A stretch of 64,000 nucleotides of DNA from Gavia stellata (GCF_030936135.1 NC_082597.1:41211095-41275094); one strand, 5' to 3'; counted from the first letter of the stretch, positions 39,571 through 54,500 are shown. A program made the numbers and translations. Notes: a model not told the origin generated them from the letters alone.

Positions 39571-42500
39571 GTAACGGGGGTGGGCTGGGCTGGGCTGGGC
39601 TGGGCTCGGGTCCCGCGCGGGCGAGATGGCTGCCGTTCTCTCCCCTCGGGGGCCCCGCTGTGTCCGGTGCTGGGGTCGCCCCGGTTGGCGGGAGCTGCGG
39701 GAAGGGGCGGCCGGGCCCCTGCGTGGCCGAGCAGGGGCCTTTCCTCCCTGCAGTGCGCGGGTGCGGGGCCTCCTCACGGGGCCCGGGCCCACCCTTGCGG
39801 TAACGGGCCGTCCCGCCCTCGGGCGGGCCTGGCGGTGGCAGGAGGCCGTGGGCCCTCTGCGCCGCCCTGCGCGGGGGGCGGGAGGGGGTCGCGGCCGGCG
39901 GGTGGGACTTGGGCCCTGCCCGGGGCGGGTGCGGCGGCACGTCGCAGCGCCTCCCGTCCGGCCCGGCCCGGCCCGCGTCCCACGCCGCCCCAGCTCGCCT
40001 CCGGGCTGCGCGGAGGGCCGGCCCCGGTGTAGGAAGAGGTCGTTCTCCGCCGGAGGCGGGCAGCCCTGGGGTCGGGGATTGGCCTCCGCAGAGCAGGCTT
40101 TGAGGCTGAGCTGGAGGAACGAGACTTGTCCCGTCTACGTGGCCGCGCGTCCCAGAGGTGCTCGCAGACGTTAGTGGCTTTTCTCCTGGCCTGCGCGCAA
40201 GTAGTGTGCGAGTTTCGTCCCTGGGCTGGATACAAAGCTTTGTCAGTCGGATAATTTGGTGATGTAAAGATTTTTACATGCCGTCGATCCTTGCCGAGTG
40301 TTCTTGAATGAAACAGTAGAGTTTGACAAGGATTCAAATGTCTGTCCTGGTTTGAGGTCACCGGAGGGAAGGTATTGGCAGCGTCTCTGCTTCCTTCCCT
40401 CCCTCCCCCACCAACAGATCCGAGTTGTGTCCCTGTGGTTTTATTGTAGAAATATTTTTATTCCATGACTCTGTCTTCTAAAAGTGTTACTTTGCAATTC
40501 CGGGCTCCTGAGCACATGGATCCTTTATCTAGGATTTAAAATCTCAGTGTAGTGTCTGACTGTATGTAGCCAGGGTTAGAGTGTGATAGTCTTCAGTTTC
40601 GCTTTTCCAGCATATGGTAGCAAGTTATTATTTCAGGTCATGCTGATCTCCACATAAGAGAACATACGTAATTAGCCATGTCTGTGCTTCCTGGAGGGTG
40701 CTGAGGAGTGCATTTAGCTAGCAGGAAAGTTAAGTAGAGGTCTTGCTTGTGCCAGTTTACCATATCTGTTTCAACCGGAACTGGTGGAGCAGGCAATTTG
40801 TTCAGCCGGAGTTGTTATAACTTTATTTTTAAGTTCTTTACTGCTGTTAGGTGCTGTAAATGTAAAGATAGTCATGCTGTCCTCCCAACTCTTTCTAGCT
40901 ATGCACATCCAGTTTTCATGTATACAGAGGAAAGTTACTCTTCTGGCTTTGTCCATTTTAAGCTCAGTCCAGCAGTTTATTGGACGACGGTAAATACTTT
41001 CATTTTGCAGCTTTTTATTTTTTTTCTGCATAGGTTTTTGTCAGGATCTTCTTCAGGAAGTTTTTCCTGAAAGCAGGTATCTTATCATAGTTTATATGAG
41101 AGACTAAACTATGGTGGATTAGTTGTTTGTAAATTTGCTATGTATTTGTTGTTCCTTTAAAAAAAAAAAGTCTGTTTGCTTGAGACTATATCTCTAAGAT
41201 GTTGCAGAACTCCATTTCAGTTATTCCACGTCCACAATACTAATGCAGCTTGTTAATGTAACTTGTAATTCAGTAACATTCTTTGCCATGTCTCTTTTGA
41301 TACAGAGAAAAACACAACAGTTGCGTTTTCTCAAACTTCATGAAGTGGCTGGGCTGCTTTGAAGTTTTGTGACTCTCAGTAGGAGCAGTTCCATCCTTCT
41401 CTAGATCTCCCCACCTGTGGGTTGCACTTCTGCTTGCTTGGATACTGTACTCATTTGATCTCTCAGTGATTTGATTTAGCAAGCTGAAATAATACAAAGA
41501 ACTGTGTGTGCTTATTTTTGGCTGGGTTAGTTTTCCATTGGTTTAGGGAGCACATTGGATCACAAATTGTTGCTTTGGATGGCAGCAGGATTTTAGAAGG
41601 GCTCACAAACTAGTGAAGCTTCATTCTAGGTGGAATAAACACAGTGTAAGTTGATACAGACCCAGCATTCTCACTTAGGGCATTTTGCACTTTGATGTGT
41701 TTCCAAGCTATGGGTGTCCTAAATTAATTATGCTTTTCCTTCTGGCTGTGCAGTGTTGTAATGAGGTGTTTCAGGTGGTAAATTTCTGAAAGAGTAGTAG
41801 GCATTAGTTTGTGGGGTGCTTTAGTCTCATTTGGCAGATTGTATCATATGAAAGTAATGTATTTTAATGTATATGTTCCTTTCTGCAAAATATTAGACAA
41901 AGTAATTCCCATGGAATGCACATGGCGATATATTAAGCAGCTGGGATAGGCTGCATTGTCTTAGCTTTCATGAAATCTTGTTTCAGCAAACCATATAAGG
42001 TTGTGGTTTCTATTACATTTTTACGCTGTTTGCCTTCCCCTTCTCTATCACTTTTTTTTATTTCCCAGTCATCATTAATATAGTGGATTCACAACTTGGC
42101 TATTTCATATTGTCTTTGGTTTCTGCTCCATACATTAGTGGGATATGAATTATAAATTTGATTACCTCATGTAACTGTATGTACTGCTTTACTTGGATTT
42201 TTGTCCTGTTTGGTTTTTCTTGCTGTTTCATATCTCAGAAGGTTCTTTTCAGTGTTTTTCTCTAAATGGTTAACTCTATTCTGGAAAACTTAAGTTAATG
42301 CTGTTGAGTTCTGAAGTTGTGACTCATTCTTTATTAATCACCACCTGCACTAGAACAGTATGAGCTTCAGTTTTTTGCCCTTTCTTAGAGTTACCAGTTT
42401 TTTCTGCATGTAACTTGGCAGTGAGGTCTTTAGTTTTCAGTGCTTTTGACGTTATGCATGAAAGCAGGTATATTTTCTCTCTTTTTGCTGCTTAGCAAAT

Positions 42501-45500
42501 AGAAGTTGGTTTTCATTATTTCAGAGAACCGACTCTGGACTCACCCTTTTAACAGAAAACCATGTTAGAAAATGAGGTAAAAAGTTGTTTATGGGGAGAA
42601 GTACAAGCTTTAATTTTAGTCTGTTGGTGTATAGGCTAATATTACAGCTGGGCTAAAGACAGTAACGATTTTTGGTTTATGCTCTTGGAGTTCAGAGTAT
42701 CTTCAGCACATGGTCTGTTAGATCTTTCTCAAATTACCAATTGGCACATGGGCTGTCAGAGAAGTTATTTTTCACTTGCCTGTGCCCTTGCTCTTGAAGT
42801 TAAAGCTTCAGAGTTTTAACTGGGCAAACATCTGAGCTTCAGGTCTAAGCTCAGATGTTTAACCAGTTCAGCAACTAGAAGTGTTCAAGTAGCACTGTAG
42901 CTTCTACTAAACAATGTTGTAAATGCTGTAGTGTTGGGGGGTGGGGTGTGTGTTTGCTGTTGAGGGCCTTTTTTTATAGCTAGGACAAGCAAAGAGATTT
43001 AAAATATGGTCTGTTAAAATTAGCTTTGCATCCTTCAGGTAGTTTGTTGGCATAGGTATAGCGGATTATTTTAGATGTGTATATATATTCTGTGGTGTAG
43101 GCAGTGTCTTGCTGCACCTTCTACTAGTTACATTTGGGGGCACAGAGACTCCTAGTCTATGCATTGTTGTGCCATTTTATTAAGCACTTCATGTAAAATC
43201 TTCATTATAACTTTTTCAGCCTTTATAATTTACTGTATACAGAGTCATAATCCTTTCTGAATATATTGTACTTCATAGGTTTTCTTTATGAACAGAAGCC
43301 TTTACCTGCCTTTGTCTCTCTTGAATTTAGTTAAGGTTTCATTATGCTTGAATGTAAAGCGGTTCACTGATAATTCTGAAATTTCTTTATATTCTTTCTG
43401 TTTTCTATTCATGAAGAATTTCTCGTGCCGAAGTGTTCACAGTAGGTATAGTGTTTTACCACCTCAAGCTCTTAGTCTTGGTACCCTGCATAGACTTGTA
43501 TTTTCACTGATACCCACTATTGTTGCATAAGTAGCAGAAATACTTTGTGGTTCAAGAAATCTTCAGTGCACTTAAGGCAGAACTTGAAAAACTTACTGTT
43601 GTCAAACAGGAAACCTTTCTTATGGTATGTGGTTCCCGATGTTGCGAGCTTTCTCATATTTGTCACAACATGAACAGTATTTGTGGGATTTCTCCTCCCC
43701 GCCCCCCAGCTTAGAAACTTAGAGTTTGTAAGACTTTTTTAAGACTAGCAGGGCTTGAAATTTTACTGTCTTAAGAAAAAGGTTGAGCCATAGGCTCAGC
43801 AAACAAAAGACATATAAGGGTATGGCTTTATATTTTTATTAAAATTCAAATGCCAGAAGTTGTAGGGTATCTTCTGTGGAGAAGAAAATCATGTTGGTCA
43901 AGTAATGTTAGCTTGATGCTTTGCAGAGCACTCAAATGTGCTGGTATCTGGTCATTGAAAGCAGACTATTGATGTAGTAGGTACTTTGATGTGCCCAGTG
44001 ACAGTTTAGCAGTGGATATGTTAATAAGCTCTGGGGAAACTTCAGCTATTCCAAAGAGAATGGAAATGAAAGCAGCATAATGCAGATTCATAAAATGAGT
44101 TATATTTCTTCCAAATTACAGCACAGGTCTAAACTAAGATACTTTCTTTTGTTGGTGTAAGGTCTCACAGGACAGCCATTGCCTAAATTGAATTTATTTT
44201 ATGGGCCTGTAGCTGTTTCCTTACTGTGTTGCATCTTTTGTTCTGTTGACCTTCTGTCAGAATTTGAAAATAAGATGCTGCGCAGCTGCTGTATCTGTTA
44301 ATATTTGCAGACAGACCCATTTTTCCGTAATTTGTAGTCTGTGGAGCATTCAGACTTTCTTACTCAGACGCTTTCTTACAAGCATGCCTGCTTGCTGCTT
44401 CAACTGTTGAATCCATGGTGAGGTCCTTTACCTGATTCTCTAATATGAGGCAAAAATGAAGTAACTGCTATTGAAAGGTTCTTAGAATCGGGATTTGCAC
44501 AGTGCCATAATTACTTAATGACCCCAAAGCACTGACTGATTCACTGTGTAAGTGCTGCAAGCTGTGTCTGTCGTGAGAAGCTGGATGGCATCTTGGTAGA
44601 GCGATGCTGGCCCTGAGCTGTACTCTCTAGCAGGAAAGGAGAGTGTGTTGGATAAGAACGTGGGGAGAGAGTATGAAGTGTCTGAAAGATGTTAGTAGCT
44701 AACTAGCTGGGAGAGTTGCAGTGCTTCTCCATTCTCTCAAATGTCCTGTGTTTGGCAGTTTGTTGGTGTGTGGCAGAGGTAAGAGCAAGAGCATAAGGTG
44801 TGAATGATCAGTGCATGTGACATCAGCTAGTGCTTAGGTGCCCAGAACAGGCAGGGTGGGAAATAGACGGGTGAGAGGAGGGCAGGACCACCCTGTTCTG
44901 TGGTAGCCCCAGATCCTAGCTCTCCTTTTTTGTTGCCTGCACCTCATTGTCTTTGGGTGCTGTCGCCTTTCACTAGCTGGTTGCACAGGGCCATAAATGG
45001 CCATCAAATGGCAAGCATTTAATCAAAAAACTTTGCTTGTGTTCTGTAATTGTTGGCATGGTATGCTGAAGGCTTTCTGCTTATGTATGTCCCTGGCAAT
45101 AAAAAGCTAGAAATGTTGCCTGTTGACTGCTCGTTGTAAGCAGCATAGTCAGCTGGAGATACAAATTGTCCATGCTGTGTCCTTACAGTATTAAGAATGA
45201 TACCATTTATTTCTCAGAAAATGTTACTGGGACAACAGTGGGACTTCAGAAAGTTATTTGCTGCTGGACATGGAATATAAATACTTGGAACAGTTTTCCA
45301 GAACCTTAACTAGTATATGCCATGACATGTAAACTAAGCCTGCACCCTGCCGCTTCCCTTTGTTTTTCATAGTAGGTGGGTAGACAACTATTGCTTCCTG
45401 CAACTTTCCTGAATTTTGTGCTATGGTTCCCTGTTTTTACAGACCCTCTGTCAGTATACGAGATGGAATAGCTGTGGTCTCTGTGCGGCACAGTGCTTTT

Positions 45501-48500
45501 AGTGACTGATTAGAATGAATTGTGAATTTGCTTTTGACTTCTGTAGCACCTATGGAAAAAAAAGAACTCAGGTCAAGGTGGCTTAGCAGCATTTGGAAAG
45601 TCTTGCATCAATTCTTAGCTTTTGGTAGGATTCTGAATGAAATAGGCAATGGGTCTAGTTTTCATTCTATAGAATTGGAAAAATAAATGTGGTGTAAGTC
45701 ATGCTTGCAGACTGCAAGCATGGACTTGCTTGACAAGCAGGAAAGACCTATGAACATAAGCTTCTCAGGTACATATTATTTCAAATTGAAACATTGAGGT
45801 TATTAAAAAGTAATACTTAAATCATACAAACTACTTTTTCTCCTACTTTCTCCATCATTTCTTTATAGAAAAAGGTTGCCAACTGAGTGCTTTTACAGTG
45901 ATAAGTTTCCTTAGGTAATCATGCTTATGATTTGAAGCATTCGGGAAACTTAAGGATACCATAGATGGATAAATCTGGAAACTATTTTGCATAGAACTAG
46001 GTTTAATCTAGTAAGATCTACCTGGACTTGTGCAAAGCATTTGACACTGTCCCGCACAACATCCTTGTCTCTAAATTGGAGAGACATGGATTTGATGGAT
46101 GGACCACTCGGTGGATAAGGAATTGGCTGGACGGTTGCACTCAGAGAGTTGCGGTCAACGGCTTGATGTCCAAGTGGAGACCAGTGGTGAGTGGCATTCC
46201 TCAGGAGTCGGTATTGGAACTGGCGCTGTTTAACATCTTTGTTGGTGAGATGGACAGTGGGATTGAGTGCACCCTTAGCGAGTTTGCCGACAATGCCAAG
46301 CTGTGTGGTGCGGTCGACACGCTGCAGGGAAGGGATGCTATCCAGAGGGACCTTGACAGGTGGGCCCGTGCGAACCTACTGAAGTTCAGCAGGGCCAAGT
46401 GCAAGATCCTGCACATGGGTCGGGGCAATCCCAAGCACAGATACAGGCTGGGCGGAGAATGGATTGTGAGCAGGCCTGAGGAGAAGGACTTGAGGCTGTT
46501 GGCTGATGAGAAGCTCAACATGAGCCAGCAGCGCGTGCGCTTGCAGCCCAGAAAGCCAACCGTATCCTGGGCTGCATCGAAAGAAGCGTGGCCAGAAGGT
46601 TGAGGGAGGTGATTCTCCCCCTCTACTCTGCTCTGGTGAGACCCACCTGGAGTATGGTGTTCAGCTCTGGGGCCCCCAACATAAAAAGGACATGGACCTG
46701 TTGGAGCAAGTCCAGAGGAGGGCCACAAAGATGATCAGAGGGCTGGAGCACCTCTCCTATGAGGACAGGCTGAGAGAGTTGGGGTTGTTCAGCCTGGAGA
46801 AGAGAAGGCTCCAGGGAGACCTTATAGCAGCCTTCCAGTACCTGAAAGGGAGCCTACAAGAAAGCTGGAGAGGGACTTTTTACAAGGGCACGTAGTGATA
46901 GGACAAGGGGTAATGGCTTTAAGCTGAAAGAGGGTAGATCTAGATTAGATATTAGGAAGAAATTCTTCAGCATGAGGGTGGTGAGGCACTGGAACAGGTG
47001 GCCCAGAGAAGCTGTGGATGCCCCAACCCTGGAAGTGTTCAAGGCCAGGTGGGATGGGGCTTTGAGCCACCTCGTCTAGTGGAAGGTGTCCCTGCCCAGG
47101 GCAGGGGTGTTGGAACTAGATGATCTTTAACGTCCCCTCCAACCTAAACCATTCTGTGATTCTATGATATCATTCATATAGAATTGTAAACAGGACTCAG
47201 TTATTGGTACTCTGGGATGAGTGAAGGTAGATGTTTGAAGAATATTTGGTTTGCATTTTTTTATCAGTTCACTATGACTGGATACTTCAATTTTGTGGCA
47301 GTGAAATACATCGAAGTATCTAAGTTTTGTATATTAGTGACTTTTCACTCTTCTTTTAGGGAGTTGTTTAAAACAGAACCTGTTTACATTGTTTATGGAG
47401 CTTTTAAAGAGTACGTATAGCATGTAGCTTTGAAGAGCCTAGTGAACTTTGACAGAGAAGAATTCTTTGATTTTCTGTTTATTAAGAGCATGATCAGAAT
47501 ACTGTGAAGAGTTTTGTAAATGCTTAAATGCAGAAGTTAAGTGGGCAGTGTATACTCCTACAAGCTTCTCTTATCTGACTGTCACATAGTCTATCTTTGA
47601 AATGGAACCTTTGCCATTCACCCTGAATGTAGGATTGGGCCATTATATAAGGCTGCAATTTTTTTATTTCTGTGGATTTTATCTTTTGTACACTAGACTG
47701 TCTATTTTTTATTTAAAGTAAGGTTATAATTTCAACATCCTTAAATGGCAAGCGGGGGAAAGGCAGACTATGTAAGAAAGCCTTTTAATGTTTTAAAAGC
47801 TGTGTAGTACTTCCATATGAACCTCTGCCTGCTGATTTAAAAAATACTAGGTATTGAATGCATTTTTTGTGATTTACTGGCAAAGTAATAATAGTATATT
47901 GCTTAGAGAGTAAATTTAGCAAGTTCCGTTTTCCATTGTTTCTTGATTTAAGTAAGTGAGAGACTCAGATCTTGGGGTGGGGAGGAAGGAAGGGTAACAA
48001 AACCCCTAACAACGTAGAGGTGTTCACTTCAACTTATGTAGGTGGGTCAAAATGATATGAGTACCACAGGAGAGAGAAACAATTTTAAAATCTTGGGTTT
48101 TATTTCATTACCCGCTTTGTTACAGGTTGTATATGAGCAAGAAGGAGTTTTCATTCATTCATCCTGCGGAAAAAATGATGACCAGGACAGCTTAATATCA
48201 GGAGTACTACGTGTCATAGAAAAGGTATTTGCATAATACAGTTATGGGAACTTTGTATATTTGTTGCCAAAGCACATAATGTGTTTGGCAAATCTTAAAT
48301 GTCTTTTTTAAGTATAGAATTTCGTAAATGAAGAAACATGTAATATTTGACATCGTCTGCATCATTTTTTTATATATGTGTGTGTAAGTTGTACCATAAT
48401 CATACCATGAGTAAATAGGGATATGTACTTTGTTGTGTAGTATTGAATTTTTTTTATGATTGTTTGTATTGTAGGAAAATGAAGTAATAGTAGACTGGAG

Positions 48501-51500
48501 ACCACTGGATGATACTTTGGATACTTCTAATATCCTCTGTGCTGGAAAGGTATGTTTGTTAGTTATCAGTGTTCTTCATTCTGTTTTTTCAGAGATTATT
48601 TTGTGTTAACTTATGTGTAGATGATCTCATAACTGCAAGCAAAATCTATTTATGTGATTATCATTGGTATTAATAGCTACATGTAGGAATCATATTTGTA
48701 GACTGCAGCCCAGTTCAGGTTATTGGGATACATGTGTAGGTGACTGTACTTAGTTTTTACTTGGTTCATATATAAAATAGAAGGGGGCTATCTGTACAAA
48801 TAATAAAGACCAAATGAGTGTTTCAGGGTCACCAGTCCCCCTGCATTTACTGTGTTGTAGTCTGGTGATTTACTCTTCGTAATTAGACTCAAAACAGAGA
48901 GGTACTGTTCTAATGGAAAATAAAAATAGAAGCCTATGGAGGTTCCAAGATCCAGTGATACATGGTATTTAAGCAGTATTAAGAGGATGTGACTAAAGAA
49001 GAAAGATGTAAGTTTTACATTTAAATAAAAAGTTTGTTATGTTGGTAGAGTCTGCAAGAGAGGCTAGGGTATTTTAGTACCATGTTGAATTTATTAAATA
49101 AAACTTCTTTTTTTAGTCATAATTACAAATTTCTTGTGTTTGAACTGTGTCATGTTTCTTAGGATTTTAATACTACAGATTCTTTTAATCTGGAAAATGA
49201 AGATGCGTATTCTTCTTGTTGAATCTGAGAAACTAGCTCAATTTTCATGCCTTGTGTTCTTTGATAGTCACTTTTTTTTTCCTCAGGATTCCAGTTCTGT
49301 TGTGGAGTGGACTCAAACTCCTAAAGAAAAATGTTCCCGAGGAGCAGACCGTCCAAGTAGTTATGAAGCAGAATGGGACATGGTCACCACAGTATCTTTT
49401 AAAAAGAAACCCCATTCAAATGGAGGTACTTAAAAACAAGACAAAAACCCCACACTTATTTTTTATGGTAACTTGTAACTGAAGAATTGCCTTTTACATA
49501 CAGTAAAATGGATTTAGTTAGGAATTGAAAAGCTGGGAGTCATTTGTGGTAAGAGGTGAATCTCTGGATGTAGAAAAAAATTCATAATGGAATAGCTGCC
49601 ATGTGCCTCCAATCTATTTTTTTTTCTTTAAATTGCTAGAGAATTATATTGAAAAGAAATGTTAAATGTAACTTCTTGCTGTGATGATCATTAGATGATG
49701 TAGCAGTTTTATCTGCATTGGCCTCTTGCATTCTTTCAAACAAATAGAATTTGAACTAGATGTCATGTTAGAAAGGAAAATGAAAAAATAAGTGGTTTAC
49801 TACTCAAACGCCTTTCCATACTGCAACAGCAGGGGGAGATAGAATATACAGTTATGTGGTACATGGGTCTTTTTTATATGGTCTTTTTTACTTTGGCAAA
49901 ATAATTTTATAGCTACATCATTTTTGTTACAGTGTCTCAATAGAGATGTAAAAAAAAAAAAAGAAAGAATGGGAGAGAAAGGACAGTGATTCTCAAGTAA
50001 TCTTCTTTTCTCTGATTCTCCCTTAGTATTTTTCTTTATAATACTTGTTTTTCCTGTATTATTTCTCAGCCTGTAACTGGGGACCATTGTGCTTGTTTCA
50101 CCATATCTGTGATGGTTTTAAATGTCATCTGTGTCATGTATGAGTGCAGGGTTTGGACTTACGATTATGAATGTTTTTGGGTAAAGCACAGTCATTGCTC
50201 CTAGAATGCTGTGTATGAGAGGAGCTTTTAGTGCTAGCACGATATAAAGCTAAAACCAGCATCTCTGTCAGGTATAGGATGGCTTATTATGTCACTGATT
50301 TGTATTGATTTTTCATCTTCAGGCATCAGAGTACATCTTCATACAAAGTGAGTGTCAGTGAGCGCTACTGACTTGGAGTATGCCACTACTTGCTTATTTC
50401 CTGTTGCTGTAATTTAATGGGGGCAGGCCAGGGGGTGTGCCAGATTCCCTCCAGGCATGCTGGCAATTTTGTGTCCTCTAGTAAAGTAAAATTTAATTGC
50501 TTCTGTATGAATGTATATAGTCTTGTGCAGAGTGTATACCTGCTTCCACAGTATGGGAGGGGTGGGTGGGGAGATTTTTAGTTCCTTCTCCCTTACTTCG
50601 GTAGCAGTCTTACAACATGTGGCTAATACTGTGTGCAATATATAGCATACAGTATTGTAATGTATATCATGTTTAGTTTGAGTACATAGTACTACCTGGT
50701 GGAGATGCTGGTGGGATTCAGCTTGCTGCTGGAATTAGATACAGCAGTTGTAAATTTAACTGCTGGATCACTTTTACAAGCTGTAGGCACAGATTTAGGG
50801 GAGCAGTCTGATGGACTTGTTCATTATTTTAGAAGTCTGTAGAAGACGAGGCACAAAGAAATCCAGACATAGCAGTTAGAGTAGTTAGGGTACACATTTT
50901 GTTATCAGAACCAATGTTGGGTTTTGTGTTTTGGGTTTGTTTTTTAGGAACAGTGAGAGATAAGATGCATTTGTAAATACTAACACTGGAAATCAAACTA
51001 AAATCATGTGGTAATTTTGTTTTTCAGATACTACAACCCATGCAAATGGGGAAAGCAAGTGGTCGTTCCTGTTCAGTTTGACAGATCTGAAATCAATCAA
51101 ACAGAACAAACAAGGCATGGGGTGGTCTTATTTGGTGTTCTGTCTGAAGGATGATGTGAAGCTTCCAGCTCTTCACTTTCATCATGGAGACAGCAAACTA
51201 TTGATTAAATGCCTTGAAAAGCACGTTGTGCTGAATGAGTAAGTATCAGACAACTCTTACTTCTGATTTAAAATATGGATTATTGGTTTACTTTTTTAAA
51301 TTCTGTAATTAATTTCAGATTAACTCTTCCTGATGTATTTTCTCTTCCCTTTTTTATTAGTAGAATCAATTTTCAACGTGACTGAAACCAATTTCACGTA
51401 GGCATTCAGAATGTCGGCTGAAATTTAAAATTGCTGGATCAATTTATGAACTGGTTTAGAATCTGTTGAAGTGTTACTAGCTCTATAATACCTCAGTAGC

Positions 51501-54500
51501 TCCCTCTAGTGGGCACAGAAGCTTCTCACGAACACTCAGTGTAAAGTTAAATCCTTCTTCATGAACCACTTCTGTTAAATGGGATAATTTGTGTTAAAAT
51601 TTGAGATCTTCTACTTTATATGAAATATCTGAGTATTGACATCAGTGTGTGAGGTAACTTACAGTACTGCCAACTAAGTCAATTTGTATCTGAAAGTTTT
51701 CCCCCAGAATTCTGTTCCCCTGTAACTTCTTGCTGTGGGGAGCGCTTCACACTTAATCTTTACTCTTCAAATCAACTTTCTGAATGTAAACATAGACCCT
51801 ATCATGGTGTTAAATTGGGTTTTATTGTGTATTTATATTGTGTTACCTCCAAGTTTTTCACTTGGATAAAAGCCTTTTTGATCAGCATGGCATAAATGCA
51901 GAATAAAAGAAAAAGTTCTGCTCTCACTACGTAGGTGTAAGTATAATTTAAGAAGGCAACAGGGTAAATAAGAGTAGGTAGAGCGTGAAGAAACAATGAA
52001 GTGTAACAGGTACACCTGTAACAAGTGTAACATCAGTGTTACAGGTATTCTGTTTTCAAAAGTGTTTTCTTATCACTTGCAACGTAATATTCTGATGACA
52101 GATTTGAAGGTGGATAACGAAATGGCTGTGGGAATCCTTATAGAGGGCTCTTCTCACGTTGGTAGCATCAGTGAGGTCAGAGTTGCCTTCAACAAGTAGG
52201 GAAGACTGTCGCTGAGTAATACTGCTAGGCTGGAGAGCAAGCCAATAGGACATGAGGGTTGTATATTCATTGAACTGTTTTGTGAAAGGCTTTGACAGTG
52301 TCAAGATGTGGTGTTGGAGTCTATGATAATCAGAAGTTGTCAACTGCTTGGAGAAGGTAGCATGGTCAGTGCGACCAGCTGGTGAAATGGTACTGGCTGT
52401 AGCATTGTATGTGAGCTTTTTAAGGGGAAAGTTCAAGAAGACCAAAGGAGAGGCTATTAGGGGGACAAGGTAAAGGTATAAGTAAGAATATTCTCTGTAC
52501 AACTGTAGATTAGGAAATCCTGGATCACAACTTCATTTTGAATCCTGAGTTTAGGTTCCCTTTGAGTTCTTCCTTAAACCTCCTTTCATTTCGTTTCCTA
52601 ATTTCACTACTTGTGCAGGGGAATATTGGCATCCTGCCATCCCCTGCCTCCCTCCCCTTCCCCTCAAGGAAGTTGTTCCTTTTTGAGCATACTGCTCTGT
52701 GTTTACTTATTTGTGGATATCTTCCAACTAGTTGCTGGTAGGCTAGGGCAGGTTTTTGAGGCAACCTATGTAGCAAACACTGGAAAAACACCTGTGTTGA
52801 ATGGTGAGTCACTGAAAGCTTTATACTCTGTGATCTGTTGCCTGTGTACTGTGGCAGTGTATTTCAGATTTTCTAATATCCATAATGTGTTTAATGAACA
52901 GGACCAAGTTTTAAGTAGGCCTAGTGGGTGCATTTGACAGTGTAGCAAACTGATTTGCATTGATTTAATCAAAACTTTGTTCTTGTGATCAACTATCAAC
53001 TAGAAACTTTAAAATTTTACATGAAGATTTTCCTTTATGCCTTCTTTCCAGTTAGTCCATTTGAGGCTTTAACAAAAGCAATTTAAAACTAATAAGTTCA
53101 TGCTGCGGGGTTTTTTAATTGCCACTATTTAAAGAGCTTATTATTTGAAAATATATGTATGTGTGTGTATATACATACACACATATATACACACATGCAT
53201 AAAAAGCAATAAGCAACAGAAAAGTTGGCAATTAAAATACAGTACTGCAAGAACAGATCTGTAGTTATACTTGCTCTAATTTCAGTGGAATTCCATGTAT
53301 TTAATGTTGAGACACCTGGACTAAGCTTATTTTATATTTAATGTTTTTTGCTCAAAGGCATAAAATATTTACAAGAAGATACTGCTTTGCTATGTAACAA
53401 GTTACTTTGTCTTTTCATATTCAGGAAGTTGTTTGAATCTTTTGACTTCATCGTTGAAAGTTTTTAAAAAACCAGGAATCTAAATTAACATACCAGAATA
53501 CCTTAAACCATTTTCTGAGGTTGGACACCTAAGCTCCTATAAGTGAGACATCTAGGTTCTGTCCAGCATTTGGTTGTCAGTTTGTTACTGCACATAATGT
53601 TAGACAGTTTGTGTTACTAACAGGCATTGTTTCCAGGTTTATTGAGTCATGTGCTGCAAATAATTATACTTCACATTGCTATGTAAAATTAATGCTTATT
53701 GATGAGTCACTGAATGAAAATGGAACAGGTAGTGATTTTGGTTCCTGTTTCACTGTCTCTATCAGACAGTCTGCACTGAGTGAATGGACACTTACCATTC
53801 TTCCTTTACTTGACCCAGTGGATTCTTAGTTCTTGTCATTTGTCCACATCACCTGGCAAGAGGCTACATTCCTCTTGGGACAGTGCAAAACAATAGCTGT
53901 CAGGTGGGGAACAAACTGTATGAAGAGAGGCAGTCGTGTCCTCACGTGTCTGATTTTAAAAGAAGGCAGTGGCATAGGGTTTGTGCAGTCTGACCTAGCA
54001 GCTGTGCACTGGTGTGTCAAGGAATGCTTATCAGATGGAGTTGCCTGCTAAGGGAAGACAGGGAAACTTGAGGTGACGTTCAAGCATTCAGGACGTGCTG
54101 AGCTGCTTAGTATTGCCCCCTTGAACAGTTCTAAGTGTTGATGAATGCAACAGCAGATACTTTGAGAACTTTAAAGCAAAAAGCTGAGGCAGCTGTGGCA
54201 ATTAAATTTAAATGAAGTTAAGCATTGAGCTGAGCAGGAACTTCCAGTTTTAGTTTTCTTACTTAGATTACTCTCCTCCAGTTAAGTTCTGATTCCGGCA
54301 CCAAATTCTATTCTGTGGACTAGTCATGAATTACGATGATTATTTTTAAAGGAAAGTGAAAAGAACCAATATGCCCCGTAAGTTGTGGGAATGGCTGGCT
54401 TCAGTCTCTGTAGGTTTCTGTTGTTTCCTAATGGTTATTTATCATAGAATGGTTTAGGTTGGAGGGGACGTTAAAGATCATCTAGTTCCAACACCCCTGC

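Larger units (their letters stand above)
38900..40150. promoter_or_regulatory. TBC1D15: CpG island with the TBC1D15 promoter and first exon
   Basis: Sharp GC and CpG enrichment spans TBC1D15 exon 1. Sites close upstream of the ATG include an E-box CACGTG (39505-39510) and a CRE half-site CGTCA (39521-39525). GC boxes (CCGCCCC type) occur near 39331-39357. No TATA box is seen. The exact transcription start is not readable, but the short distance from these sites suggests a short 5' leader. Many long open frames here on both strands are GC-driven. Confidence 0.85.

Noticed and set aside
39275-40361. Long open frames (up to 221 codons) on both strands in the TBC1D15 CpG island
   Set aside because: GC-driven shadows; composition is Pro/Arg/Ala/Gly with no motif. 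The only supported coding sequence here is the 24-nt first exon.
46015-47168. Target-site duplication for CR1 copy A
   Set aside because: The flanks do not show a convincing direct repeat. CR1 elements commonly lack clear target duplications.
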